A stretch of 64,000 bases of DNA, from positions 464,101 to 528,100 of the forward strand of contig NZ_CAJURG010000001.1 of NCBI RefSeq assembly GCF_910588715.1. Reading direction: 5' to 3'. Below, one piece after another: positions 35,496 to 44,316 of this stretch (within the stretch, counting starts at the first letter, position 1; each line of letters opens with the position of its first letter). The stretch comes from an uncultured Clostridium sp. (GTDB lineage: Bacteria; Bacillota; Clostridia; Clostridiales; Clostridiaceae). The notes beneath the pieces are model-generated. The model had not been told where the DNA came from. It ran no database searches and saw nothing but the letters and a program-made list of their open reading frames with translations. Made by a program: the position numbers and the translations under genes.

Positions 35496-36551
35496 CTATT
35501 CATCTTTAAATGTAAATAAATATTTTTCTTTAAAGCTAACTTTTATTACATCATTAACTTTAAATTTCATCTCCTCTTTAGAAATACTAAAATTAATTAA
35601 ATTAGTATTTAAAGAGTTAACCTCTCTTATATATAAAGTATAGTCAAAAGGATTTTCAACTATATTTTCAATATGCATATTAAAACTATTAATATTATCC
35701 TCCTTACTATTAAATAATTTAATATTATGAGCTCTTATTGCAATATAATTAAAATCTATATTATTACTTAGAATTTTTAACTTTAAGTTCCACTCACTAG
35801 CAAATACAAAATTATCATATAACCTTTTAGCTTTTGATATATTTTTACATCCAGTAAGCTTTGCCTCAGCTAATGATTGAGGATTTTCAAACAATTTATT
35901 TTTTTCCTTTAAGGATTTTGCCTTACCATTATCAAACACTATTATTTTATCACAAACTCTGTATGCCTCTTCTATATCATGGGTTACAAAAATCACCATT
36001 CCCTTATAATCTTTTAAAATCTCAATAAGCTCTTTTTCCATACTTGCCCTTAAATGATTATCTAATGCTGAAAAAGGCTCATCAAGAAGCAATATTTCTG
36101 GTGATGTGATAAGTGCTCTTGCTAGAGCAACTCTTTGCTGTTGTCCTCCTGATAGTTGCCAAGAGTATCTATTTTCAAGACCTTCTAATTTAAATTTCTT
36201 AATGTAACTAGATGATAATTTATTTTTTTCAAGTTTACTAACCTTATCTAATCCTATTTCTATATTATCTTTTATAGTCATATGAGGAAATAAAGCGTAA
36301 TTTTGAAATAAAAATCCTATTTTCCTATCCTTAGTCTTAATATTAATATTTTTTTCCGAATCAAAAATAATTTTATCATTTATAATTATTTTCCCTTTTG
36401 ATGGATTTTCAAGACCTGCTATACATTTAAGTGTCATACTTTTTCCTGAGCCAGATGCCCCCAAAAATCCTATAATCCCAGAACTATTTTTTATAGAAAC
36501 ATCTAAATTAAAAGAAGATAAATTTTTAGTAATATCTATATATAAATTCAA
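35496..36551 (-). CDS. modC: Molybdate ABC transporter ATP-binding protein
   Basis: ModC powers molybdate import. The 351-residue protein has Walker A GASGSGKSMTLKCIAG, Q-loop LFQNYALFPHM, signature LSGGQQQRVALARAL and Walker B ILLLDEPFSALD. The C-terminal 110 residues would be the regulatory beta-barrel (TOBE/MOP-like). The start is TTG, following GGGGGAGA, 2 bases after the modB stop, so translation is coupled. Specificity comes from the operon and ModA similarity. Confidence 0.9.
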   Translation of the reverse strand: MNLYIDITKNLSSFNLDVSIKNSSGIIGFLGASGSGKSMTLKCIAGLENPSKGKIIINDKIIFDSEKNINIKTKDRKIGFLFQNYALFPHMTIKDNIEIGLDKVSKLEKNKLSSSYIKKFKLEGLENRYSWQLSGGQQQRVALARALITSPEILLLDEPFSALDNHLRASMEKELIEILKDYKGMVIFVTHDIEEAYRVCDKIIVFDNGKAKSLKEKNKLFENPQSLAEAKLTGCKNISKAKRLYDNFVFASEWNLKLKILSNNIDFNYIAIRAHNIKLFNSKEDNINSFNMHIENIVENPFDYTLYIREVNSLNTNLINFSISKEEMKFKVNDVIKVSFKEKYLFTFKDE

Positions 36552-36553
36552 AA

Positions 36554-37231
36554 CTATCTCCCCCTATTACCTATTATTTTTTGTTGAGTATCACACCAAT
36601 AATTTAATAAAAATATCATAAAGAATGATATTAAAACTATAATTAAAACCCAAAACATTGCTCTATTCATATCTCCACTCTCAACAGAAAAGAATATTGC
36701 AATTGGCATAGTTTGAGTTTTTTTAGGGATATTCCCTGCTATCATTAATGTTGCTCCAAATTCTCCTAATGCTCTTGAAAAGCTCAATACTAATCCACCA
36801 ATTATACCTGGCCAAGCAAGAGGTATTGCTATTTTGAAAAATATTTTAATTTCACTTAGTCCTAAAGTTCTTGCTGCTAAAATCATATTTTTATCAATTT
36901 GTTCAAATGCAGAGCGGCAAGTTCTATACATCATAGGAAATGCAACAACAGTTGCTGCTATAACTGTTGCACTCCAACTAAAAATAATGTTTTTATCAAA
37001 ACTCATAAAAATCCTTCCTATAAACCCATTTTTTCCACAGATAAGTAACAAGAAAAATCCTATAACAGTTGGTGGCAATATTAGAGGAAGAGTAAGAATT
37101 CCATCTATAAATCCTTTACCTCTTCCTCTATAATTAGCCATTTTATAAGATATAAATATTCCTATTATAGAAGTTATAATTGTTGCAATAAATGCTGTTT
37201 TAATAGATATCCATAAAGGTGAAAAATCCAT
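36554..37231 (-). CDS. modB: Molybdate ABC transporter permease
   Basis: A 225-residue membrane protein with about five or six hydrophobic segments. The EAA loop contacting ModC is AARTLGLSEIKIFFKIAIPL, then AWPGIIGGLVLSFSRALGEFG, the molybdate/sulfate permease signature. The start lies after AAGAGAGG. It is the middle gene of modA-modB-modC, 14 bases after modA. Confidence 0.93.
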   Translation of the reverse strand: MDFSPLWISIKTAFIATIITSIIGIFISYKMANYRGRGKGFIDGILTLPLILPPTVIGFFLLLICGKNGFIGRIFMSFDKNIIFSWSATVIAATVVAFPMMYRTCRSAFEQIDKNMILAARTLGLSEIKIFFKIAIPLAWPGIIGGLVLSFSRALGEFGATLMIAGNIPKKTQTMPIAIFFSVESGDMNRAMFWVLIIVLISFFMIFLLNYWCDTQQKIIGNRGR

Positions 37232-37245
37232 ACTTATAACCTCTC

Positions 37246-38022
37246 TTAATTTATTGATTTATATCCATACTTTTCAAATATTTCTTGTGCTTCATGCGTA
37301 AATAAAAAGTCTTCAAAATTCTTTGCATCTTCAATATTTTTTGAATCTTTTATAACTGATACTGGATAAACAATTTTTGAATGATTATTTACTTCATCAA
37401 TATTTTCAACAATTTTAACATTACTATTATTTAAAGCATCACTTAAATATACAAAACCTACATCAGCATTTCCAGATGCAACCCATGCTAAAACTTCCTT
37501 AACATCTTTAGCAAAAACAAGCTTATCACTAATATTATCTTTTATTCCTGTATTTTTTAATACTTCATCTGCATATTTTCCAGCTGGCACACTTTCTGGC
37601 TCACCAATCGCTATATGCTTAACTTTATCATTTTTTAACTCATCAAAATTATTAACTTCAACTCCATTTGATTTTATAAGAACCAATGTATTTTCAACTA
37701 AATCTTTAGTTGTATCATCTAATAATAATCCTTCTTCTTTTAAAGTATTCATTTGCTTTTGTCCTGCGGATATAAATAAGTCACATGGTGCCCCTTGTTC
37801 TATTTGTTGTTGCAGAGAACCTGATCCCCCATAATTTATGACTAATTTAACATTTTCATTGATATTTTTATATTCTGTTTCTAAATCAACCATTACTTCT
37901 TTTAAACTTGCTGCTGCAGAAATATTTAAATCTACTACATTTTTATTATCATCTTTACTACAACCAATAAAAAGCAAACTACATCCTAGTAATATTGATA
38001 TAATTTTTATTTTTTTTATCAT
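37246..38022 (-). CDS. modA: Molybdate-binding lipoprotein
   Basis: The 258-residue extracellular binding protein begins with a lipoprotein signal, lipobox LLFIGCSKDD (Cys about 21). The mature part begins DLNISAAASLKEVMVDLE, the ModA substrate-binding strand, and contains INYGGSGSLQQQIEQGAPCD and IGEPESVPAGKYA, all ModA-typical. First gene of modABC. Molybdenum uptake fits the selenium-dependent molybdenum hydroxylase accessory genes at 10421-12599. I see no ModE box or moco riboswitch upstream. Confidence 0.94.
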   Translation of the reverse strand: MIKKIKIISILLGCSLLFIGCSKDDNKNVVDLNISAAASLKEVMVDLETEYKNINENVKLVINYGGSGSLQQQIEQGAPCDLFISAGQKQMNTLKEEGLLLDDTTKDLVENTLVLIKSNGVEVNNFDELKNDKVKHIAIGEPESVPAGKYADEVLKNTGIKDNISDKLVFAKDVKEVLAWVASGNADVGFVYLSDALNNSNVKIVENIDEVNNHSKIVYPVSVIKDSKNIEDAKNFEDFLFTHEAQEIFEKYGYKSIN

Positions 38023-38144
38023 TTGCTACTCCTATTCTTCTTATTTTTAATTAAATTTATTATCTACAATTATAACTTAAACATTTTAATATTATCATAC
38101 TTTACCATTAAGTTCTACTTGTATAATTTCATTTATCTCACAAT

Positions 38145-38175
38145 AATATACACGTTCTTTAAGAACGTGTATATT
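38145..38175. terminator. Hairpin upstream of modA, downstream side of no plus-strand gene
   Basis: Perfect 14-bp arms AATATACACGTTCT (38145-38158) and 38162-38175 with a TTA loop, followed by TTAATTA. It separates the GHL10 gene's 3' end from modA; it may insulate the two units. Confidence 0.6.
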
Positions 38176-38222
38176 TTAATTAAATAAAATTAATTTAAAC
38201 TAAATTTATTAAAAGCATATAT

Positions 38223-39512
38223 TTATCTATTATATAATTTCTTTAAATTATCCGTAAATTCTAATCTGTTTTCTTCTAATGTCTTTAATCTAAAGAAACA
38301 ACCACCATTTACATTACCATTTGCATTAGAATATCTTACTTGATTTATTACTTCATTACCATTAAGCCATGCTTCCCCATAACTTGAATCATTTATTTTG
38401 TAAGCTGCATATCCAATATATAGTTTTACATTATTATCTTCAACTTGCTTAGCCCACCAATCAACTAATGTTGCAAAAGGTGCAGCTTTATAATCAAATT
38501 GCCAATATATTTGAGGAATAATATAGTCAATCCATCCTTCTTGAATCCATTTTCTAGAATCTACATAAACATCATCGTAACTACTTAATCCTCTTGTATT
38601 ACTTCCACCTACAGACTCACCATTTCTCCATATTCCAAATGGACTAACTCCAAATTTCACTTCTAGCTTAGTCTCTTTTATCTTACTATATAATTCTTTT
38701 ATAAAAGAATTAATATTATCCCTTCTCCAATCATCTTTTGAATTAAAACTTCCTCCATACTTTTTATAAGTATCATTATCTGGAAATTCTAATCCTCCGG
38801 AAGGATATGGATAAAAATAATCATCTAAAACAATACCATCAATATTATAATTTTTAACAACTTCTATTATTGTATCAATAACATATTCTCTAACCTCTGG
38901 TATTCCTGCATTAAGATATTGATAATTACCATATTTAACTATCCATTCTGGATGATTTTTTAATGGTGATGAAGCTGGTAACTCTGATATATAATTATTT
39001 ATATTAAAAGTTTTTGAATTACTATCTATTCTAAAAGGATTAAACCAAGCTTGAAGCTCTAATCCCCTTTTATGTGCTTCATCAACTGCAAATTCTAATG
39101 GATCATATCCTGGATCTTTTCCTAAGCTCCCTGTTAAATACTTAGACCATGGAGAATAACTTGATTTATATAAAGCATCTCCCATAGGTCTAACTTGAAA
39201 AAATATTGTATTCATATTTGCTTCTTCTATAAAATTAAACTTTTCTTTTAACATCTCCTTTTGAAATTTTGAATCATATTTTCCTGCTTCTGGCCAGTCT
39301 AAATTACTTACTGTAGATACCCAAACGCCTCTCATTTCTCCATCTTTTATAAATTTATTTTCTATAGCTTCCTCACCTTCACTTTCACTAATATCTATAC
39401 TTTTACTTTTTGAATCATTATTAAGTTTACTTATCTTTATTTTTATTACTATGCCTGCAACTAAACATATTGCTATAAAAGTTGCCATGAACTGAATAAA
39501 TTTATTTCTCAT
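38223..39512 (-). CDS. GHL10-family (DUF187/YngK-like) glycosyl hydrolase
   Basis: The 429-residue protein has an N-terminal membrane anchor (FMATFIAICLVAGIVI, residues about 8-23), then the family start MRGVWVSTVSNLDWPEA. Conserved blocks are FQVRPMGDALYKSSYSPWS, DGIVLDDYFYPYP and PQIYWQFDYKAAPF. It is surface-anchored and probably acts on cell-wall or extracellular glycans; the substrate is not known for the family. AAGGGGGTG precedes the ATG. Confidence 0.9.
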   Translation of the reverse strand: MRNKFIQFMATFIAICLVAGIVIKIKISKLNNDSKSKSIDISESEGEEAIENKFIKDGEMRGVWVSTVSNLDWPEAGKYDSKFQKEMLKEKFNFIEEANMNTIFFQVRPMGDALYKSSYSPWSKYLTGSLGKDPGYDPLEFAVDEAHKRGLELQAWFNPFRIDSNSKTFNINNYISELPASSPLKNHPEWIVKYGNYQYLNAGIPEVREYVIDTIIEVVKNYNIDGIVLDDYFYPYPSGGLEFPDNDTYKKYGGSFNSKDDWRRDNINSFIKELYSKIKETKLEVKFGVSPFGIWRNGESVGGSNTRGLSSYDDVYVDSRKWIQEGWIDYIIPQIYWQFDYKAAPFATLVDWWAKQVEDNNVKLYIGYAAYKINDSSYGEAWLNGNEVINQVRYSNANGNVNGGCFFRLKTLEENRLEFTDNLKKLYNR

Positions 39513-39578
39513 TTTTCACCCCCTTTAAAATATTACTATTATTTTTTTGCTAATATAACAAAATTTTAAAATTCCAAT

Positions 39579-39610
39579 AAAAAAGTAACCTATTTCTAGG
39601 TTACTTTTTT
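39579..39610. terminator. Bidirectional-looking terminator after nox
   Basis: Perfect 13-bp arms AAAAAAGTAACCT (39579-39591) and AGGTTACTTTTTT (39598-39610). Confidence 0.88.
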
Positions 39611-39611
39611 A

Positions 39612-40943
39612 TTATAGAGCTTTTAACGCAACTGCATTTAAAATGCTCCATGGTTTATTAAAGTGTGGTTGGAAGAAGAAATCTGTCATTGCAAGTTCTT
39701 CTATAGTCATTCCATTTTGAATAACTACTGATAAAGTATTCATAAATTGAGTTAAATCTATATCAGAAATTATTTGACCTCCAATTACTCTTCTTGTATC
39801 TTTATCAAATACTAACTTAACAGTTGCAGGCATATAAGTAGGCATAAATTCTGGTCTATAGTTATCAGTTAATGATACAGAAGCAACATTCATTTTAGTT
39901 GTAGCTTTTGCAACATCTTCAGTTAATCCAGTTGAAGCTATACATTTTTCATAAATCTTAATTCCTGAAGTACCTTGAGTACCCATATATTTAAGAGTTG
40001 GTTCAACAATATTTCTAGCAACTAATGTTCCCATTCTTACAGCATTTGTTGCTAAAGGAATATATCTTGTATCATTAGCTGGATTATACTTAACTACACA
40101 GCAATCTCCTGCTGCAAATACATCTTCTCTGCTAGTTCTCATATATTCATCGATTATAATTGCTCCATTTGGAAGTGTATCTAACTTACCTTGAACAAGT
40201 TTAGTGCTTGGTGCAAATCCAATACATAATACAACTAAATCTCCTTCGTAGCTTCCTTTTTCAGTAACAACTCTGCTTACTTTTCCGTTTGAACCTTCAA
40301 ATCTAGCTACTTTTTCTCCTAAAACTAAGTTTACACCTCTATCAGAAAATTCCTTTTCTGCTACATCTGTAAATTCCTTATCAAGATATTTAGCCATAAT
40401 TCTTTCTTCTGCATCTATTAATGTAACATTTTTTCCTTGCATTTCAAAAGCTTCTACAAGCTCAACACCAATATATCCAGCTCCAATTATTATTACATTT
40501 TTAGCCTCTTTAGACTTTTCAATTATTTCAAGTGCATGATCATGATTTTTACATAATAAAATATTTTCTAAATCTCCACCTTCAAATCTTGGGACTATTG
40601 GCCATGATCCTAAAGTTAAAACTAGTTTGTCATAATTATCTTCAAACTCTTCATTTGTTAAAAGATTTTTAACCTTTAAAGTTTTATTTTCAAAATCTAT
40701 ATCTAAAACTTCATGTTTCATATTAGTTATGACACCCATTTTAGCAAGATTTTCTGGTGAGTTATAGAAAAGATTCTTAGTTTCTTTAATTACTCCTCCA
40801 ACATTTAAAGCTATTCCACATGATAAGAATGATAAATTATCATTCTTTTCATATACTGTAATTTCACTTTCTGGGTGAAGTTCCTTTAAATTTACTACTG
40901 CTGCTGTTCCTGCATGTGTACATCCAACTACTACTATTTTCAT
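39612..40943 (-). CDS. nox: NADH oxidase / CoA-disulfide-reductase-type flavoprotein
   Basis: The 443-residue flavoprotein has the FAD-binding start MKIVVVGCTHAGTAAVVNL. The single redox cysteine is in LSFLSCGIALNVGG (Cys42). The NADH-binding Rossmann motif is VIIIGAGYIGVELVEAF and the second FAD motif is DVFAAGDCCVVKYN. This matches water-forming NADH oxidases (Nox) of clostridia and lactic bacteria. It probably scavenges oxygen, along with the rubrerythrin. AGGAGGAATTTATT precedes the ATG. Confidence 0.92.
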   Translation of the reverse strand: MKIVVVGCTHAGTAAVVNLKELHPESEITVYEKNDNLSFLSCGIALNVGGVIKETKNLFYNSPENLAKMGVITNMKHEVLDIDFENKTLKVKNLLTNEEFEDNYDKLVLTLGSWPIVPRFEGGDLENILLCKNHDHALEIIEKSKEAKNVIIIGAGYIGVELVEAFEMQGKNVTLIDAEERIMAKYLDKEFTDVAEKEFSDRGVNLVLGEKVARFEGSNGKVSRVVTEKGSYEGDLVVLCIGFAPSTKLVQGKLDTLPNGAIIIDEYMRTSREDVFAAGDCCVVKYNPANDTRYIPLATNAVRMGTLVARNIVEPTLKYMGTQGTSGIKIYEKCIASTGLTEDVAKATTKMNVASVSLTDNYRPEFMPTYMPATVKLVFDKDTRRVIGGQIISDIDLTQFMNTLSVVIQNGMTIEELAMTDFFFQPHFNKPWSILNAVALKAL

Positions 40944-41248
40944 AATAAATTCCTCCTAAAAATGTATATTTCAATCATAAATAATTTTTCTTAATTAATA
41001 ATTATTTTCCTTAATTAAATAATACTACTTTACTCGGAATTAGTAAAGAGTTTTTGTGTATTTTTTAACAAAAATTTTATTATATATTTTTTAGATAAAG
41101 CTATACACTTATTTTTTCTTTTTTATCTTATATTATTTAATTTTTTACAATTATTTATCTAAAATCATTATAAAAAAATAAGTTATTATTAGTAGCTTAT
41201 AACTATCAATAATAACTTATAAATTTCCCTATAAATAATAAAAGTTAT
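40944..41248. other. Intergenic region with one terminator, otherwise no gene
   Basis: 305 AT-rich bases between nox and the TIGR04086 gene. The right end must hold the TIGR04086 terminator (41178-41220), the left end the nox promoter. Nothing else supportable. Confidence 0.5.
41178..41220 (-). terminator. Terminator of the ruvA-to-TIGR04086 operon
   Basis: Perfect 13-bp arms ATAAGTTATTATT (41178-41190) and AATAATAACTTAT (41208-41220); a T-run follows on the minus strand. Confidence 0.8.
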
Positions 41249-41626
41249 TTAATCCCTTCCTAAATTAATTCCTAACATTCCTGAAAGAATTCCCACAACA
41301 ACACAAAGTAAAAATTTAATTAAATCATTTAAACCTAGAGTAGCTTCAGCTCCAAATAAAATTCCTATGCCATATAATGCTATGTAAAATAATATACCGA
41401 CTGAAAGACCTACGAACCACCCTTTACGTCCATATAACTTAGCTGCTAATATTGTTCCAAATATTAGACTCAAACTTGTTATTATAACATTAATAGCACT
41501 ATCTATACTTGGACTAATTTCTACAAAGCTCATAACTAATGAAAAAATAGCAGTTAATATTATAACTATTGCACCAGCTCCAACAACTCCCTTTAAAACA
41601 TTTGTAAAATAATTTTTCCAATCCAT
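41249..41626 (-). CDS. TIGR04086 family membrane protein
   Basis: A 125-residue protein with four predicted hydrophobic segments (VVGAGAIVIILTAIFSLVMS; VIITSLSLIFGTILAAKLYG; WFVGLSVGILFYIALYGIGI; FLLCVVVGILSGMLGINLG). This family is found right after yajC in Clostridia; function unknown. Its ribosome binding site AGGGGGTG lies within the 3' arm of a 16-bp hairpin, so expression may be structure-controlled. Confidence 0.88.
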   Translation of the reverse strand: MDWKNYFTNVLKGVVGAGAIVIILTAIFSLVMSFVEISPSIDSAINVIITSLSLIFGTILAAKLYGRKGWFVGLSVGILFYIALYGIGILFGAEATLGLNDLIKFLLCVVVGILSGMLGINLGRD

Positions 41627-41632
41627 AAAAAC

Positions 41633-41669
41633 ACCCCCTTTTAGTTCATTTTATGAACTAAAAGGGGGT
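41633..41669 (-). promoter_or_regulatory. 16-bp hairpin that contains the TIGR04086 ribosome binding site
   Basis: Arms ACCCCCTTTTAGTTCA (41633-41648) and TGAACTAAAAGGGGGT (41654-41669) are perfect around a TTTTA loop. On the minus strand the 3' arm reads AAAAGGGGGT and is followed by GTTTTTATGG, where ATG is the start of the TIGR04086 gene. It is at once a plausible terminator after yajC and a lock on the next ribosome binding site. Confidence 0.85.
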
Positions 41670-41680
41670 ATTATTCTTTA

Positions 41681-41956
41681 TTATGCAACGTCTTTATTTA
41701 ACTTTTGAGCTATAGAGTTTTTTGTTACTCTAAATCTTACTCTATCTGGACCTGATTGAATAACCATTTGATCTTCTTCAATTGTTATAATCTTTCCAAT
41801 TATTCCGCCTCTAGTTAAAACTTCGTCATTTACTTTTAACTCTGATAACATTGTATTATATTTCTTAGTTCTTTTCTTTTCTGGAAGTATTAATAAGAAA
41901 TACATAATTGCAAACATTGCAACTAAAGGTAATAATGTAGCTAGTAATTGTGCCAT
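41681..41956 (-). CDS. yajC: Preprotein translocase subunit YajC
   Basis: A 91-residue accessory subunit of the Sec translocon with one N-terminal membrane segment (LLPLVAMFAIMYFLLILP). The cytoplasmic KLNKDVA-ending domain contains the conserved block LKVNDEVLTRGGIIGKI. It follows tgt in the usual clostridial order. GAAGGGAAGGGAC lies upstream of the ATG. Confidence 0.95.
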   Translation of the reverse strand: MAQLLATLLPLVAMFAIMYFLLILPEKKRTKKYNTMLSELKVNDEVLTRGGIIGKIITIEEDQMVIQSGPDRVRFRVTKNSIAQKLNKDVA

Positions 41957-42108
41957 TAAAGTCCCTTCCCTTCACATTTATACTTAAACAATACATTGTA
42001 ATATTTACTATGTATTAAATACTATACTTTATTTAAATTTATATGTCAATTCTATGAAGACCTCATATTAAAACTTTAATAAATTATTCATAAAACAACA
42101 ATTAAAAC

Positions 42109-43248
42109 TTATTTTTTTATATTCCATTCTCTAAGTTTTTGTTCTTTAAACTCACTATAGTTTCCATTATCAATAGCATCTCTAATATCAGCCATTAATT
42201 TATTATAGAAATAAAGGTTATGTAAAACACAAAGTCTTAATGCAAGCATTTCTTTAGCTTTAAATAAGTGTCTTATATAACTTCTTGTATAATTTTTACA
42301 TGCAGGACATTGACATCCTTCGTCTATTGGCCTTTCATCTAACTCAAATTTAGCATTCATTAAGTTTATTTTCCCTTGACCAGTAAATACATGACCATGT
42401 CTACCATTTCTAGCAGGAAGAACACAATCAAAGAAGTCAACTCCTCTATCTACAGCTTCTAATATATTTTCTGGAGTACCAACCCCCATTAAGTATATTG
42501 GTTTATCTTCTGGAAGATGTGGAACTACTGCATCAATAATTCTATACATTTCTTCATGAGTTTCACCAACTGCTAAACCACCAATTGCATATCCGTCCAT
42601 ATCTAATTTTGCAAGATGCTTTGCATGTTCTATTCTTATATCTTCATAACATCCACCTTGGTTAATACCAAAAAGCATTTGTTCTTTATTTATTGTATCT
42701 GGTAGTGAATTTAATCTATTCATTTCAGCTATACATCTATCTAACCATCTATTTGTTCTTGCAACTGAATTTAGTACATATTCTCTAGTTGATGGATTTG
42801 GTATACATTCGTCAAAAGCCATAGCTATTGTTGATGCTAAATTACTTTGAATTTGCATAGATTCTTCTGGCCCCATAAATATCTTTTTACCGTCTATGTG
42901 TGAATTAAAGTAAACTCCTTCTTCTTTAATTTTTCTCATTGATGATAATGAAAATACCTGAAATCCTCCTGAATCAGTTAATATTGGTCTATCCCAATTC
43001 ATAAATTTATGTAATCCACCCATTTTAGCAACAACTTTATCAGATGGTCTTAAATGTAGATGATATGTATTTGAAAGTTCAACTTGACACCCTATTTCCT
43101 TTAAATCCATAGAAGAAACTCCGCCTTTAATTGCAGCTAAAGTTCCAACATTCATAAATACTGGTGTTTCTATTGTTCCATGAGGTGTTTCAAATCTTCC
43201 TCTTCTTGCTTTACCGTCTTTTTTTAACAGCGTATATCTTTTACTCAA
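42109..43248 (-). CDS. tgt: tRNA-guanine transglycosylase
   Basis: Tgt exchanges guanine-34 for preQ1 in tRNAs with GUN anticodons. The 379-residue protein has the substrate-binding DSGGFQVFSLSSMRKI block, catalytic Asp in FDCVLPARNGRHGH, and zinc ligands CQCPACKNYTRSYIRHLF. Start is TTG at 43248 with AAAGGACGTG upstream. It follows queA by 30 bases. The preQ1-riboswitch-controlled transporter queT is 5 kb away. Confidence 0.97.
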   Translation of the reverse strand: MSKRYTLLKKDGKARRGRFETPHGTIETPVFMNVGTLAAIKGGVSSMDLKEIGCQVELSNTYHLHLRPSDKVVAKMGGLHKFMNWDRPILTDSGGFQVFSLSSMRKIKEEGVYFNSHIDGKKIFMGPEESMQIQSNLASTIAMAFDECIPNPSTREYVLNSVARTNRWLDRCIAEMNRLNSLPDTINKEQMLFGINQGGCYEDIRIEHAKHLAKLDMDGYAIGGLAVGETHEEMYRIIDAVVPHLPEDKPIYLMGVGTPENILEAVDRGVDFFDCVLPARNGRHGHVFTGQGKINLMNAKFELDERPIDEGCQCPACKNYTRSYIRHLFKAKEMLALRLCVLHNLYFYNKLMADIRDAIDNGNYSEFKEQKLREWNIKK

Positions 43249-43278
43249 AACTTCACGTCCTTTTAACTTATGTTTTTA

Positions 43279-44304
43279 TTATTTTATTATCATTGAATCA
43301 CCAAAAGAGAAGAATCTATACTTTTCTTTTACAGCTTCATTATAAGCATTCATTACCTTTTCTTTTCCTGCTAAAGCTGAAACTAACATTATTAATGTTG
43401 ATTCTGGTAAATGGAAATTAGTTATAAGCTTATCTACAACTTTAAACTTATATCCTGGATAAATAAATATATTAGTCCATCCACTTTGAGGTTTAACAAA
43501 ACCATTTTCATCTCCAATTGTTTCTAATGTTCTTGTAGATGTTGTTCCAACAGAAATAATTTTATTTCCACGTTTTTTTGTTTCATTAATTATCTTTGCA
43601 TCCTCTTCTTCTAAATGATAAAATTCAGAATGCATAACATGTTCATTTACATCATCAACTTTAACTGGTCTAAATGTTCCAAGTCCTACATGTAATGTAA
43701 CATAAGCAATATTTACCCCTTTTTCTTTTACTTTTTCTAAAAGCTCTTTGGTAAAATGTAATCCAGCAGTTGGAGCTGCTGCTGATCCTTGCTCTTTAGA
43801 GTAAACTGTTTGATATCTTTCCCTATCTTCTAACTTTTCAGTTATATATGGTGGAAGTGGCATTTCTCCTAAGTCATCTAAAACTTGTTCAAATATTCCA
43901 TCATAAGAAAACTCTATAATTCTATTGCCTTCTTCTACAATATCAACTACCTTGCATTTTAATTTACCTTCTCCAAAAGTAAATTCAGTTCCTATTTTAG
44001 CTCTTTTCCCAGGCTTAGCTAAGCATTCCCATTTATCTCCTTCGATTCTTTTTAAAAGTAAAAATTCTATCTTACCTCCGCTTATAGCTTTTTCTCCTAT
44101 AAGTCTTGCTGGCATTACTCTAGTATTATTTAAAACTAATGTATCACCTTTATTTAAATAATCTATTACATCATAAAAATGTTTGTGTTCTATTTCTCCA
44201 GTAGCTTTATCTAAAACCATAAGTCTAGAATAGTCTCTCTTTTCTAATGGATATTGTGCTATAAGCTCCTCTGGTAAATAAAAATCAAAATCACTTGTCT
44301 TCAT
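43279..44304 (-). CDS. queA: S-adenosylmethionine:tRNA ribosyltransferase-isomerase
   Basis: QueA converts preQ1 on tRNA to epoxyqueuosine using S-adenosylmethionine. The 341-residue protein starts MKTSDFDFYLPEELIAQYPL. It contains VLNNTRVMPARLIGEK, the AAPTAGLHFT motif and LITNFHLPESTLIMLVSA, all family signatures. AGGAGATATATTTA precedes the ATG; it follows ruvB by 12 bases. Confidence 0.97.
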   Translation of the reverse strand: MKTSDFDFYLPEELIAQYPLEKRDYSRLMVLDKATGEIEHKHFYDVIDYLNKGDTLVLNNTRVMPARLIGEKAISGGKIEFLLLKRIEGDKWECLAKPGKRAKIGTEFTFGEGKLKCKVVDIVEEGNRIIEFSYDGIFEQVLDDLGEMPLPPYITEKLEDRERYQTVYSKEQGSAAAPTAGLHFTKELLEKVKEKGVNIAYVTLHVGLGTFRPVKVDDVNEHVMHSEFYHLEEEDAKIINETKKRGNKIISVGTTSTRTLETIGDENGFVKPQSGWTNIFIYPGYKFKVVDKLITNFHLPESTLIMLVSALAGKEKVMNAYNEAVKEKYRFFSFGDSMIIK

Positions 44305-44316
44305 TAAATATATCTC

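Noticed and set aside
38023..38222. Moco riboswitch or ModE site upstream of modABC
   Set aside because: The only structure is a simple 14-bp hairpin; neither the moco RNA fold nor a ModE palindrome can be recognised.
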